From Chamaea fasciata (lineage: Eukaryota; Chordata; Aves; Passeriformes; Sylviidae): a stretch of DNA of 64,000 nt. Positions 12,485-25,839 of this stretch are shown here, piece after piece; positions within the stretch are counted from its first letter, which is position 1; each line of letters starts with the position of its first letter. Both the position numbers and the translations under genes were made by a program. The notes beneath the pieces are model-generated. The model had not been told where the DNA came from. It saw only the letters and a program-made list of their open reading frames with translations, and made no database searches. The stretch covers positions 43,826,805-43,890,804 of the forward strand of contig JARCOQ010000004.1 in the NCBI GenBank assembly GCA_029207755.1, given 5' to 3'.

Positions 12485-15400
12485 ACAGATGGGTTTCGCA
12501 CTTTTGTTTCCTTTAGCTATCCACATAGCACTAATTTTACCTCTCAAGGACTGGTCTGTCAATCCAAGTCACGTGGTGGTCTGAAGGGCACCCCACACGG
12601 TATCCTATGGCACAGACAAATGCCAGTTAGCTGAACTGGCACTGGCCAAAGGCACAGTACAATTTGGCAAGTATGAGTTAGCTCGGGTACCAAAGAAATG
12701 CAGCAACATCCACACACTCTGTTAAGCTGCCCAGGGAGGTGTATAAACACTACACCTAGTTCTGGGCAGGGTTCAGACACTGCCAGCTTCAGCAGAGGCG
12801 TGCATGTGGGTGGGGGGTCTGTGTCTGCCACACTGTGTGAGACGGCCATACTATTTAAGAGACTCCGTTCCTTTAACATGGTGACAAAAGCTGTTAATCA
12901 TACTGCAGAACAACACAAATACTTGGTCCAAAAAATTTAATCCACCATGATTTCCATTGGTTTCAGAACTCACCCACACACATAGTCCAAGCAAGGTCAT
13001 ATCTGCATGTTTAATTCTGTAGAATAGGAAGGGGGTGGCAGAAGAAGAGACTTTTGAAGCCTTTTTATTCTCTTGAATCTCAAGCACACAACTTTGTTAT
13101 GAATTACAGTAAAAATTACTTTTCATTTTGACTTCTGTCAAATGGACAAGTGTTCCACTTCAAACAAACATCTTACCGTACAGTCTCCCATTTACGTATG
13201 TGTTGCAGAAACACAAACCAGCATTTAGTCCAAAAGATCAGAAGCCTTGATGAATTGTGCAATGCTTTTTAATCAAATAGGCTTTCACAAAGGGGTAGGC
13301 AGGAATCAGACAATGTGAAAAGCATTTCAAACATCTTCTGACGGAAAAATTTGCAGATCAATGACAGTGGACAAAAGCTGAACTCAAAAAGACTTTTGAT
13401 CACATCCCCTAAAGTTTCTATTAAAAATGAACTCAATAAATTTAAATTTAGACAGCCTGGAAAACAGAAACATTTAAATCTGAGGGTTTGGTTTCACTCA
13501 TTATGATGGTAAAAGGTCATTTGTAAAATTTAAAAATACACTTAGATTTTACATTCTTGGGTGGTCAAAACCTGCATGTTTTATGCCTGATCAAAACGAG
13601 CTTAAGAGGCCGAAGAGAGGCAAAGGAGTGGAAAGGCAATGACACCTCTATGCCACCATCTTTCTGTTCACCAAATTCTGACAGTTCAGGAGGCCAAAGC
13701 TACCACCTCCACCAGTCTTTATCCCTAGAACTGGCTTTCATAATTCCCTTGCCAGGAGCAATACTGTCACACAAGAACAGAGTATTACCACCTGAACATT
13801 CACGGTAGGCAGCCAGTCCAGGCAGATGCTGTCCTTGTGCTGGACATCAGTGCTATCCCAGGCCTCTGTCAGTAAGCAAGTCAGTTTAGTCAAGTACAGC
13901 TGAATGGTAGGAGAGGCAGGGTTATTCCACTTTCCTCGTTTGTTTGCTTAACCATGCCTTTTCAGAGGCCTTGGTTCTGCATGATCAGGACTAAGTCATG
14001 TTCCACTTCAGGAAGTTTTCCAGGCTACTCAGTAATTCTTAGCATATGAAGGTTTGACCCTGTCCCTAGCTTCAGATGTTTTTGCATCTTTGGCCCCAGA
14101 AACACAGTATACTAATTCTGTGGGCTTGATATTAACTAGCCCTTATGTTAAAGACCTAATCATTGAAATAATGTCTTAGTCATAAACCTCAATTTCTAAT
14201 TATATTTCATTTTTTTAAGAAAACTTTTACCGTCCTCGGGGTGGTGCAAAAAAAATAAATGAAGAAAAAAAAACCCTGAGTCCAGAAAGCTCAGGTACCA
14301 AAAGAACACCAGATAATAACTAAAACCATTCAAGACTAAAACATAGTGCAGAGCCAACTTATTCAAACAGACATAATGATTCCCAAGTTTGAAACCCTAT
14401 GTAAGAACTTTTTAAATTACTATATAAATATACCTGTTTAATTTATAGACTGTAAACCACCATAGATTTAAAACATAATTGGGTTTTATTTGTGTTGAAA
14501 GGATCTTTTGAGTCTAAGTATAAGATGGAAGACCAGGAGGCTCTAGCCTCCAGGGTGTGGATAGCCCTGTAGTATATCTTGGGACAGAGATGAAGTTGTG
14601 AAATGGAAGAAGAAAGAAAGAAGGACAAATATCTTATCCTATAAATATTGTTTTTACTTTTGAGTCATAAAAACTGAGAAGAAACAGTGATACTTTTTTC
14701 TCAGAAGCCAAGAGTAAAAAGAATTCCTTGACTGTGAGACGTGGCCTGTTATCTAGTTACCTCAACAACTATGCATGGGTAAGGCTACATAAAGCTGCAG
14801 ATTACATTTGGAATGAAAATATATACACTGATATCTGCATGAGACACAAAGTATTAGTTTATTCACAAATTTTACTCTCTATTTGTCATAAGCAAGGCTC
14901 AATAAAATGATTTTCCTAAGAGACACTTTGCTGGGGGAATTATGACAGTTCCCATTTGAGTTTTTTTAAATCCTTCAGAGAAACAGCAGTCAAAAAAATC
15001 ATAATGCAATAAAAGAGCTCATTCTTAAAATCATGAGACCTTCTTCTAAAGCCATCTGCCTGTTTTTCTTTGCAACCTATTTTTATAGCTTTTTCTTTGC
15101 AATATCTATATACCTGCCTTGTGCTAGGCTGAACCTGAAAAGAAAAAAGAAAAAGAAGTTAGTAGAGATGAATGGAAGAATAATATTTAGGAGCAGCTTA
15201 CTATGGGATATTTCCATGAATGGGAGAAAAAAAACAGGAGTTCTAGCATATTAGACAGCTTAGTTACATTCTTTAAGCATGAAAGTGTTAAAAGCAACAA
15301 AAGGATCAATAAAGTTAGGATATGAAATGGTGCTGTGTGAAGGATTCATTTCACTTTTTTTTCCCAACCACAAACCCTTGAGTCAGTTGTACACCAGAAG

Positions 15401-18400
15401 AAAAAGAGTTGAGTTACCTGCCCTGTTATTTGGAGATTTTCCAGAGCTATAAAAGTAACACAATGAGTATAAATTTTTGAACTGTGAAGAAAAAAAGCTG
15501 GCTATCATTGATTAGTTTTCCTCAAGGCAAAGATTCTGGGGAAACTAATTGAAATATCATCCCCCTTCTCTTTTTGCAGATTATCTTAAAACTTCAATAA
15601 CCCCAAGTCTAAGTGCAAGCAACAAACTCTTCATGAGTGTGCAATCCTAAAGATAAACAATTTCCTAGACGTACCTGAATCTTGCACATCAGCTATACAC
15701 TCCAAAACAAGAATCATTAAAACCATCAGCATCTTTTCTTGGGAAACACTCAAGGAGAGATGAAAGAAATAACTGCTGTTTTTATATGTAGTTAATTCAT
15801 TTTAGTCTTTATTTTTCACCCTCTACTACCTAGTGTGAATTTGTCTGGCACACCCTTGCCTGATCCAAAAGCACTTCTCTGTACCTGTTCCTCTAAACAG
15901 CTTTTAACATTGTGTTTAATTAATGCCTAGGGCCCAACATATATAATTTTCTTGATTTTCTGCTAATTAAAATTGCTTGGTTCTTACTTCAAAATTCAAG
16001 AATATTCAACACACACTATAATATTAGAACTAAATTTTACATCATTTTTAAAAAAGGAAAAGGTCTCTTTCAACATGTCTGTGACAGCTATGTCCTTTTG
16101 ACAATTTTAAGATCATCAGCCTGGTATTTAGTAGTGAACTGAGCGTTCCCATGAGCACAAAATAATCCACTTAAGTTACTGGACCACTGTGCTTTGGGCA
16201 AGAAAGTTCAAAACCGTTTAAAATTTTTACAGCTCTACTCATTATCTATGTTATGTAATTTTTTTTTTTCTTCTTATATTTTTGTTTCTCAGCTCAATTA
16301 AATGTTCAGATGCATTTTTAAAACAGTTTAAAAAACTACGACCTTCCGGACTTACAGAATGCAAAAATTTGCTATGGAGCTTTGAATATGCTCTGCATAC
16401 CAGCATCAAAATAGAAAGGTGGACCATAGTGGCCATGAGTATCTCAAAAGGGATTTCTTTGAATTACTTAACTAATTCACTTGACCTGGATTTACACTGT
16501 TTCCCTTCTCTCTGTGTCATCTAATAGAGAAATCTGCAGCTAGTTTGTTGGAAATGAACAAGAGACAGAAGTGCTGCATCTTTCCCCATATGGGGAGTTC
16601 GAAAGCAAACCAAGGTTGGATTGCATAGGTCCACCAACCTTGCCAAGCACATGTGGCCGCCAATAGCAAGGACTGAATCTTGCTGGTAGCAATATTTATC
16701 TGGTTCAAGAGCCAAAGCTTTCCTAGCATGGCATTGGAAACAGATAGGAGAGGGTTTGCCAGACAGCAGTCCTCCTTTGCTACCAAGTGATAAAATGCAT
16801 TTGTCCCTGGCAGGCTGACACAGCCACAGTATAGGAGCTGCACAGCCTTCTGTCAGATCAGGGCCAGGACTGCTTCTGCTTGCAGAGACCATGCTACAGC
16901 ATCAGCTGGGATCTGCTCTTACTTGGTTTTTGGTCAAGTGCATTTACTGTTAACCTGTCAGGGAGCACTGAAAAACACCCCACCCTTGACAGACCCTGTG
17001 GGTACACACAAAACCATACAGCTGCCATTGCCAAGGGTACCTGATCTCTGAATATGTTCCCTAAGTCCTCACATGGCAGTCAGTACACAGGAATACCCAC
17101 AAATGCTGTTATAGTTACATGGTCAGTTACAGTGCTGACCATGGCAATGAATTTCAGGTGCAAGATTCCATGTGGACTGCAGTGGAGGTGGGCTTGAATG
17201 CGGTCCTCTGTCTCCAGTGCGGGCTCTTAAAAATTTCTCATGTGCTTTTATTTAGAACAACTAGTACAGTGTCTATCTTGGTGACCATTAATAAGTCAGA
17301 AAATAAATTTTTTTCCTACATCTAGCCTATTTTCATAGTACTTTGCCATCTTTACAAAATTTTGGATTCTTTTCCACAGAAATGGCATTTTTTCACTTGA
17401 CTTGTACATTGTTCTACTGTGAGCAGCTGTAACAAAGGGGAAAAAATAGAGAAGCCTCCATCCCCAAATTACTAAAACCCATGAACTAAAAGAACTAGCA
17501 AAGTGGTTAGTTCTTACACAGTGAAGTCAAGGCTGTATCTTCCTGAGGACAACATCCTAGAGCACTCTAACTGGCACTCTGAAAATTGCTCTGGCTGCTT
17601 CTTTTCTGCTTCACAATTAATGATGTATTACTCACTCCAGAGAAAGGGACAAGCTGATCATCCAGATAAAAGTTCTCACCACTCAGTGAGAGACGCTTTT
17701 CTCAAGCTTTTCATATGGCTGTTCAGGAATTTTATACACAACAGAAAACCTTCACTTTACCCCAAAATACACCATAGTAGATTTTCTGGATGGCAAAAAG
17801 GACATGAGTTACACCAGAGCTATTTTGATACTGTTAAGCAAGCTGGGAGAGGATCAACAGCTTGAAGTGAGAACTCATCCCAGGCATCATCGACATCTAC
17901 TACAGGTGATAAGTTAGGTAACCCTTACCATTCTCTCAGGCAGAGAGGATCAAACTTCACATCCTTGGTCAGAATGCTACTGATTTTTACGACTGTCTCT
18001 CTCAAAGAACATAGCAGAGAGAAAATCGTTGCAATGAATTTATCCCCAAAGCTACCGAAACATTCTGAGCACCAGAAAACTACAACTCTGACTGGAGGTT
18101 GCTGCCTTCCTCAAGGGGGGCTGATTGTGGAAACCATGCAAATTTTTATACTTAGATACAATGAAGTTTTACTGTTTGCTGTTCATTTTAGGGCTCACTC
18201 TACTGACAGAAAAGCTTACTGACAGAATTCAGATCTTAGTGTAAAATATAAACTTCACATCCCTTTCCATATCTGATACTGCAGTATTATTTCAGATAGG
18301 CAGACTTGGGAAAAAACCAAAGAAACAAACAAAAAATATAAAACTTTTCCATCCCATACCACCTTAATTATTTTTTTTATCTTTCCTGTGAATAAATACG

Positions 18401-21186
18401 AGTAAGAATCCAGAGCTGACTCAACAGCTGCAAATCTCTGTTCTACGCATTAAAATGTAACTTATTTCCAGGAATGTCCTGGTCAAGAAGTAGAATTTTG
18501 TATGGACAAGATATCTGGTTCAAATTTGAAAACATTCTTTTTAAGCACTGATAGAACCTACAATAAAAACTGACTAGACTACAGCTAGAATTCATGAAAA
18601 CATTATTTTAAAATTTTTTCTACAATTGGATTGCTCTATATCTATGAAACAAACACAAAAAAATTTCTCATAACTGTGATATCAAATTAAGCATTTTAAT
18701 TTGCCAAACTTCAAGTACAAAGCTGCACAGTACCGGCAAGCTGCAACTCAGACCTTCAATGTTTCAGTCACACAGTTAATATCACTGACAATTTCTGGAT
18801 GCTTATGGTTAGCATTAAAGTCCAGAGTAAAGATCTTTCTTAAAGAGAACAAACACTTACATTGTTAGTTTTGTGTTGATATTGTTCAGAACTTCATTAC
18901 AGGTGCTGCAAGACAGATTATGGCTCTCATTCAGACAAAAAAACCCACCACACTAAAATGCATAGTTACCATTGAATTTGCTCTTAGATACTTCATAAAA
19001 ATCAATTTCTCCAAAGCCAGTACATTCCATCACACACTTGTTCTCAAGCACTCTGAAGGACTTTAGAAAACAGCAATGTATGATGGGTTTTGCATAGATG
19101 TTTTGAAAAAAATACAGCATTCAGTTTACTGTTCTTATTAGACAGACTTTCATGAATGCTGCTTATAAAGATCTAAGAATGAGCACCAAGAAGTGTTTAA
19201 AAAATACCACAATAGGCTCTGCACAGATAATAAGACAAAATAAACTTGTCTGGCTGAAAATGAGCCTATGCAGCATAAATTAGCTCTTTTAATCCTCTTT
19301 AGTTTTGGTTGTGAAGCTTGTCACCAAGGCACAGCCTTTTGTTTTAAATGAATATCAAAGAAATTATCTGAAAGAAACTCTAGTGAGAAAATCATTAGCA
19401 CTACCTGTGTTATATGAAAATACATATTATTCCAGCCAATGTCAATAGCACACACTAGGACACACCCTAGAAAGGAAAGAACTAGTTAGAGAAAGATTGT
19501 AGGAAAAGCCCGTGTCAGATAGCTCTCTCATGTACATACACCTCCCCTCATTTAAAATTTATGAAGATGAAGTGCTGCTTTTGTTTTCTGTCTCCAAGAT
19601 GAGCCCTAATACCCTTGCCAAAAGCAAGCTAACACAGTGTAATTGTTTTACATATAAATTGCATGTCCAATCTGCTTAGTTTTCAAAGGACATTAATGAG
19701 GCTACTATGATACCCAACTGCCGAAAGACAAAGTGCAGGGCAAAGAGGCAGACGGGCATGATGTGAATTTTTAATCATTATGTTTCTCAGTCATTTTACA
19801 GAGTGTGGAATAGCAGGAAAGAGAAGAAAAAATATTTGCAATTAAATAAATAAATGTTTGTAATTACAAAAAAAATTTGTAAGAACAAGATCATTTTTAT
19901 TTTTATTAAGAATAATATAGAAAAACAAATAAGAAAAGAAACAATTCAGCACAAAGATCCTCTGAGGCATTTTAAATCTGCTATGTTCCATATTGCTAAA
20001 AGTGTTTTTTGAAAGATAGCAAAGTGGACAGAGAGAATGGACAGAAAGCACAGAGGCTACTTCCTTTTTTTAACAAAGACACTAGTCTTCATTCTGAAAG
20101 ATAGCTTCAGAGTTTGATATTTACAGAAGACACTTGTAAGTTGCTGACACCATAAATTAGATTATAAAGTAATCATCCTTTAGCTTTCTCAAGTTCATAG
20201 ACAAATCTTAACTGTTGGCACTCATCTCCTATTTTTCCTCTCCATTTTATTTCATGTCATCTGTTTTCAGAAAGCAGAACCACATGGAAATATATAAGGA
20301 AATGTATGAACAGTCAAATTCTCAAAATACATCCTCAGTGATGATCATCCAGTGCAGAAAGACAAGCAGCTTCTACCTTTGATCCATACACTTCATTCTG
20401 TTATCTGGAGCCAGAACAAAAAAACTTGATTCTGTTTATCATGCTTGTCTGGGTTAATTTAGTACATTTCCAGGTTAAACTATTGTTCTCTAATTACATT
20501 CTCTAAGCTTTACAGTGCAGGGGTCAGGGAGTATATTGCATTTCTTGTTGTGCATAAAAAACACATGGTTTCAGCAGCTGCATCTATCCTGCTGGCTTTC
20601 TGTAACCTTATCTTTATCATATTCAGCCACTGATGCTTCAAGGAGAAGCAGGGCATCCTGCAACACCTCCTTTAGATGTGAGTGAACACATGTGAAGAAC
20701 AACACTGCATGTGGAAAAGAATACAAAGAAAAGCATACAAGACCAGCAGCACAAGATCATCACAATGTCAATCCAGATCTCACCGTGAATTAAGGAAGGA
20801 AAGGAGAGGCAAGGTTCTTTTGCCAAGACTTTTTCCCTTTTTTTTTTTTTTATTATTGCAGCTACTGCCATTTTTCTGTTAAATGGAAGCACAAGTATCA
20901 CAAATATCAGTTTCATATTTAATACATATCCTCTTCTATTTTCAAAATTAGTCAAAGGACGTTAGCTCTCATGTTTCTTTCTTTTCCCCAGATACTTTCC
21001 ATCCACTTATGCACGCATGTATATATTCCTGGCTTAAAAGAGACAGACATCAAGAAAATAAGACCACTGACATTTCATGAAAATTATTCAAAGAGAAGTT
21101 GACTCAGGGCATACATGCCCATTTCTAAACTTACCATCATTTTGCCATCTGACTACCAGTTATGACTTCCCCTTGTGACAGATTTG
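12485..21186. other. Unique non-coding DNA
   Basis: No transposable element recognised. Moderately GC-richer patches at about 12560-12880, 13600-13900 and 16560-17040 contain frames of up to about 120 codons without recognisable domains. About 19560-19800 is a moderately complex block resembling conserved non-coding DNA. Short A or T runs occur throughout. No tRNA-like fold or rRNA segment seen. Confidence 0.5.
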
Positions 21187-21223
21187 TTCCATCCATGGAA
21201 TAGGAACAATTCCATGGATGGAA
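21187..21223. repeat. Perfect inverted repeat, 15-bp arms, 7-nt loop
   Basis: The left arm 21187-21201 (TTCCATCCATGGAAT) and right arm 21209-21223 (ATTCCATGGATGGAA) are exact reverse complements around the spacer AGGAACA. Each arm contains an inner CCATGG palindrome. No longer element surrounds it: bases just outside the arms do not pair. Confidence 0.95.
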
Positions 21224-24200
21224 AAAAACCACATACTTTCCCATGCAACACTAAGGCACATTGTATTTCAATCATCATTTTGTCCAAATGCTTAACATTC
21301 AACTGCCCAGATATTTTCACTCTCACTAAAGCATAGCTTTCCAGGTTGCTAGTACACCTATTCTGAACCATTTAACCAAATGTTTAAACACATTTATCTC
21401 TTTAGGTATTGGTCTTTTAGCTCTGACATCAGGATCATCAAGGGCTATTGAGTAATGACTTGCTATTTAAAAATTACCAAATATGTAATTTTACTTGTAT
21501 AAATAGTCTTGCAGAAAACCTTAGAAGAAAGCGCCAAAAATGCCTTTATTGTTTGATTTTGTTTCTCTCATTAAAGGAGAAATAGTAGCATGATAAAAAA
21601 AAAATCAGTATGAGGCACAAAATACTCTGCTTCAAAATAACAGGTGTACACAGAATGCATCCAGCTAGAGAAGTCCCACAGCCTATTAGCAGGAACATAG
21701 ATTTTGCATTTACTAAAACCTGTCTGACCCTGTGAGAAGAGAGCAAGGAGAAAGGGAGAACAAACCAGCAGCAGCGCCGTAGCCTGAATTTCACGTGAGT
21801 GCTATTGATCTTATTGACTGGGGCACTGAAGTGTTGCTGTACATTTAGTTGGGAGAACAACAGAAAATTACATTAATTCAAATTGTTAAATCAATATTTA
21901 ACAGTATAGTTAGTGGCAGTTGACCTTCAACACACCTTTAATAAAACAATAGTGAACTAGAATTGCAAGAGTCATAGGCAAAATAGTCATCTGAATTAGT
22001 GTGCAATATGTGTTTTAAGGGCCTGTACAAATGTAGACATTTCCATGTAAGCTTAGATATTCCTTGCAGCTGCTTTGTTTCTTGTTGCAAGTAAAAGCCT
22101 CCTGTCAACAACATGTTGTGTTACACTTCATGTTAAATGGTCAGATAACCATTCAGAAAAAATCCTAATATTTCACTGTCACACATCTTTTCTGATATAT
22201 TTTTGGACCTTGAGAAGAAGAATAAAAACAGAGTAACAACATTAAGGAGGAGTGGGCCACTGGCCAGCTTGTTTTAACATACAGTGCATTCCTCCCTCAG
22301 ATAAGTGAGCTGCATCCTGATCTGAGCCTCAGGGGTTCCTTCTGCGGGATGATTCTGGCAAGATAAAAAAACAGAAGTTTTAATAATAATTTTTTGTCAA
22401 GCTAGCACTACAAAAACACAGAGTGGCAAAACCAACAAAAAAGCAGATTTAGATCACTGCACTTGAATCTCCCAGTAACAGGTTCCTAGGACATATTTAA
22501 GCTGCTGCTGACTTGTCAAGTGAGATTCTTAAAGCATCCGCTAGGCAACCAGGGTACCAGATCATCATATATGACAGATGATTCCAAGAAATGTGTTGTC
22601 ATTAACAGATTTGTAGCATTGGATTAATGATTAATACATCAAATTAATCAGAAACACATTAATCCATGCAATTTAAAGTCAATAATAAAGCAAATCCTTT
22701 TCCCTGCCTAATAACTTAGATCCCTAAGATCACTAGAGATCTAGGTTCAAATCCTTCCTTTTTCATAGGCGTCTTTCACTGATAGCAAAGTACATCAGCT
22801 GTCTTGACTTACACTCCATTCTGCCTATCTAACAGAATATAAATAATACTAAAATAATTAATAATATGGTCTTAAAAAATACTCTGGTCTTCAGACCAGA
22901 TATTTCATAGCCATAAGCACAATTTATTCAAAGAGAGACTAAAAAACTGGTTAGGCTTAAAAGCCTTCATTATTCTGGGATCTCTAAGTGAGTAAAACTT
23001 CAGGAGAATCATTTCTTCCCACAGACTGAAGCCTGAACAGCTTTGTAACACTTGATGTAATATTATCCACTCCACTTATTTAAGAAAATCATCCTTACAA
23101 TTTCCTTTTTCTTTTTTTGATTGGGGAGAGAAGGAGATCAGGCATTCTGAATGAGCTCTGAAAGGCCATGACCACCTGCCTTTTTACTGCCTACTGACCG
23201 AGTACCACAAGATTCCTGTGCAATCTTTTACAAGTAGGCTTGCTCCTTACTATGTTCAATGCAATGCAAACAAAAGGTAATGCACTTTCAAAACATATAG
23301 AGTGTTAGTTCCTAGGTTGACTGTTTCTAGTCACAAAAGATTATGTGATTAAATTAGATGGGTTATTGAAAATACCAGTCTAAATCAGTCTAACACCCAG
23401 TTCCCTGTTATGGGATACTTTCCATGCTGGAAGTCTACAATTCAAAAGAAAAGAGTTAAAAAAATAAAAAATAACCCAAATACACACAAGGGGGAAAAAT
23501 AATAAAAAAAAAAGCCTGGAATATCTACCCACCAGGAAATATTTAAATTTACTTTTATATTTCTTCTAGTTCACATAATTCCAGAATTACAAGTGTTATT
23601 GTATGCAGATTTTCTTAACACAGTTAACTTAAGTCACAATACTACAAATAAAATTTTAGAAGTGACTGGTTAACTAAATATTAGATTTGTAAAACCTGGC
23701 ACATAAGTTAATGAGGAATTTTCTTTTATACTGGCATAGTTGCAAATATTTTGAAAGTATCCACTGTTGTCTAATTATTTTAATTCTAAATGTGTCCTAA
23801 GTCTTTCTTATTCCTTATTTTTATCCGCATTGTTTGGGAAAGTTTTACATCTCCTTTGAAGATTTAAGTCAGAAATTTAGCAAGTAATGGAGGCTTCATG
23901 TTTTCATAATGACTGGGTCCAGGAGACCCTTGATGGATGGAGTAACTGTGAATTAAGGAATAATAAGCTCCTCTGAAGTGAATTTTTAATTACTGCTCTG
24001 CCTTAATGCAGTTCACTGGTGCCATGAATGTCATCCAGGATATATTTTCTAACAGTGCTTTTCCTTTAATGCATCTTTCTGTTTAAAACAGATGACATTT
24101 TGTCATTACTAAAGCTGCAGTGGTGCAGGCATATCCATAGTGACTACACTTGAATTATTATTTACTGTAAAACACCTAGAAGATATAGACGTAGTGTATT

Positions 24201-25330
24201 TATTACTTAGGTGAATTTGTTCAGGTGTTACTTCTCTTCTGATAACTGGATTTTAAACACCAAATATTTACTTTCCTTTTATTTTCTCAATTAAGAAATT
24301 TCACTGCCAAAATAACATCTTCTAGTCAAAGAATATGTTTAAATAACATTAGGAAAATTGGCTACCCTTTGCCAAAAAAAATTGGCAATTTTTTATTCTA
24401 TTATTGAAAGCAAATCCTATTTATAATTGCCAAAAAAATTCAAGTCAACCTGATGCACTCCCCAAAACGTCTTACTCATTACACATTCTGACTTTCATTT
24501 AATGTAAGTTGTACAGCTCCTTTACTGCAATACTGATGTCATAGCAAAGAATGAGCTTAAGGCAATATTATTTAAAGATTCTTAGTAGCATGCAATAAGA
24601 AATACTTCCTGTCAATTTTATGATTCCTCAGCTGCATACCATGCTCAATATACTCACAAGTGACCTGTATTTGTCTTTTCATGTCTGTTATTTCCTGACA
24701 CAAAAGTTTTATCCATTCAAATGAAGTTATATAAATCACAGCGACTTCTTTTTAACTAAATGTAATAGCAGAAAGCAGTAGAAAAAAGTAGCTGGGAATG
24801 CAATGCAGTGTTCTTTTATGAAGCTTTTTTGGGTACAATGTAAACCTCAGCTGGTTTGATAAGAGAACTGTATTTGGAGTTGCGTTATTTGGAGAATGAG
24901 TTCTTCTCAATTGTCATTGGAGTGCTGCACCAGGGTTTTGATTTGCATAAAACCTGGTTATATTTAGTATCTGCTCATGTATCCATGCTAAATCAGCATT
25001 CCTTCATCAGCACACAAAGATTATCTTTCTGCCTGTATTTCTTCTAAGATCTTCCTTAGACTTATTATTGGAAGACTTCTTATTACGGGACTTGTTAGTA
25101 TACTTCAGTTAAAAAATATGCATGAAATCATATCTGTAATACTCATGGGTCTCCAGATGTCTCCTAACATCCTATCTTTCTAGAAGAAGAATTCTAGGTA
25201 GAATTTGTTCTTCAACCTCCAATAAATGTCTGCAACTGATATTCCATTTCTAAACGACTCTCCACTGGAACTAGTACCGACTTCTGAGGTGCACAGGACT
25301 TTGGTAAATGTATGAAATTATGATTAAAAC
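21224..25330. other. Unique, very A+T-rich non-coding DNA
   Basis: No repeat family recognised. It contains a cluster of four ATTAAT hexamers at 22623-22663 and a block at about 23880-24180 that looks like conserved non-coding sequence. A-rich simple sequence occurs around 23455-23515. No coding exon seen. Confidence 0.5.
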
Positions 25331-25650
25331 TATAGAATCACCAAATGTTAAGTGGTTGGAATGGACCTTAAAGACCATATAATTTCAAACCCTCTGCCAA
25401 GGGGGGTTTGATTAAAGCTTTGATTTCTCAAAGCTTTATCTAACCTGGCTTTGAACACTGTCAGGGATGGGGCATCTGCAACTTCCCTAGGCAACCTTTC
25501 CAGTGCATCACCTCACTCACAGTAACAAATTTCTTCCTCATATCCAGCCTAAATTTTCCTTCTTTCAGTTTGCACCCATTACTCCTTGTCCTATCATTAC
25601 TAACATTGTCCCTAGTTTCCTGTAAAATTTCCCTGTATTCCTCCCAGGTC
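25331..25650 (-). mobile_element. CR1 LINE, 5'-truncated 3' end (minus)
   Basis: On the minus strand this is the 3' end of a CR1 (chicken repeat 1) non-LTR retrotransposon. The terminal GATTCTATA-like tail is at 25331-25340, preceded by the conserved 3' UTR words GGTCTTTAAGGTCCATTCCAA and, further in, the end of the reverse-transcriptase frame (about 25461-25650). That frame contains the remnant RLDMRKKF and a degraded form of the family's ARHWNRLP-type segment, here with MHWKGCLG. CR1 copies are normally 5'-truncated, as here. It is inactive and lies tail-outward relative to the plus-strand CR1 that follows. Confidence 0.9.
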
Positions 25651-25839
25651 ACGTGTCCTTGTTTCTACTTCCTGAAAGCTTCTCGGTTTTGCTCCATTTG
25701 CTCAGTAGGTAGGTCCTTATCTGTCCATAGAGACCTCTTGGCATTTTTTCTGGATTTCCTCCTTGTTGGGCTTTATAAATCCTGAGGAGGTGATCCTGGA
25801 AATTCAGCCAGTAATACTGGGCCCCTCTGCCTTCCGGGG

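Noticed and set aside
14215..14245. Minus-strand exon end with a GTAAAAG donor after a CCGAGGACG segment
   Set aside because: No acceptor AG precedes it within a plausible distance; the upstream side is T-rich low complexity with no open coding frame.
16517..16892. Overlapping 108- and 123-codon minus-strand frames
   Set aside because: No recognisable domain, with two frames open over the same DNA. The composition effect is sufficient explanation.
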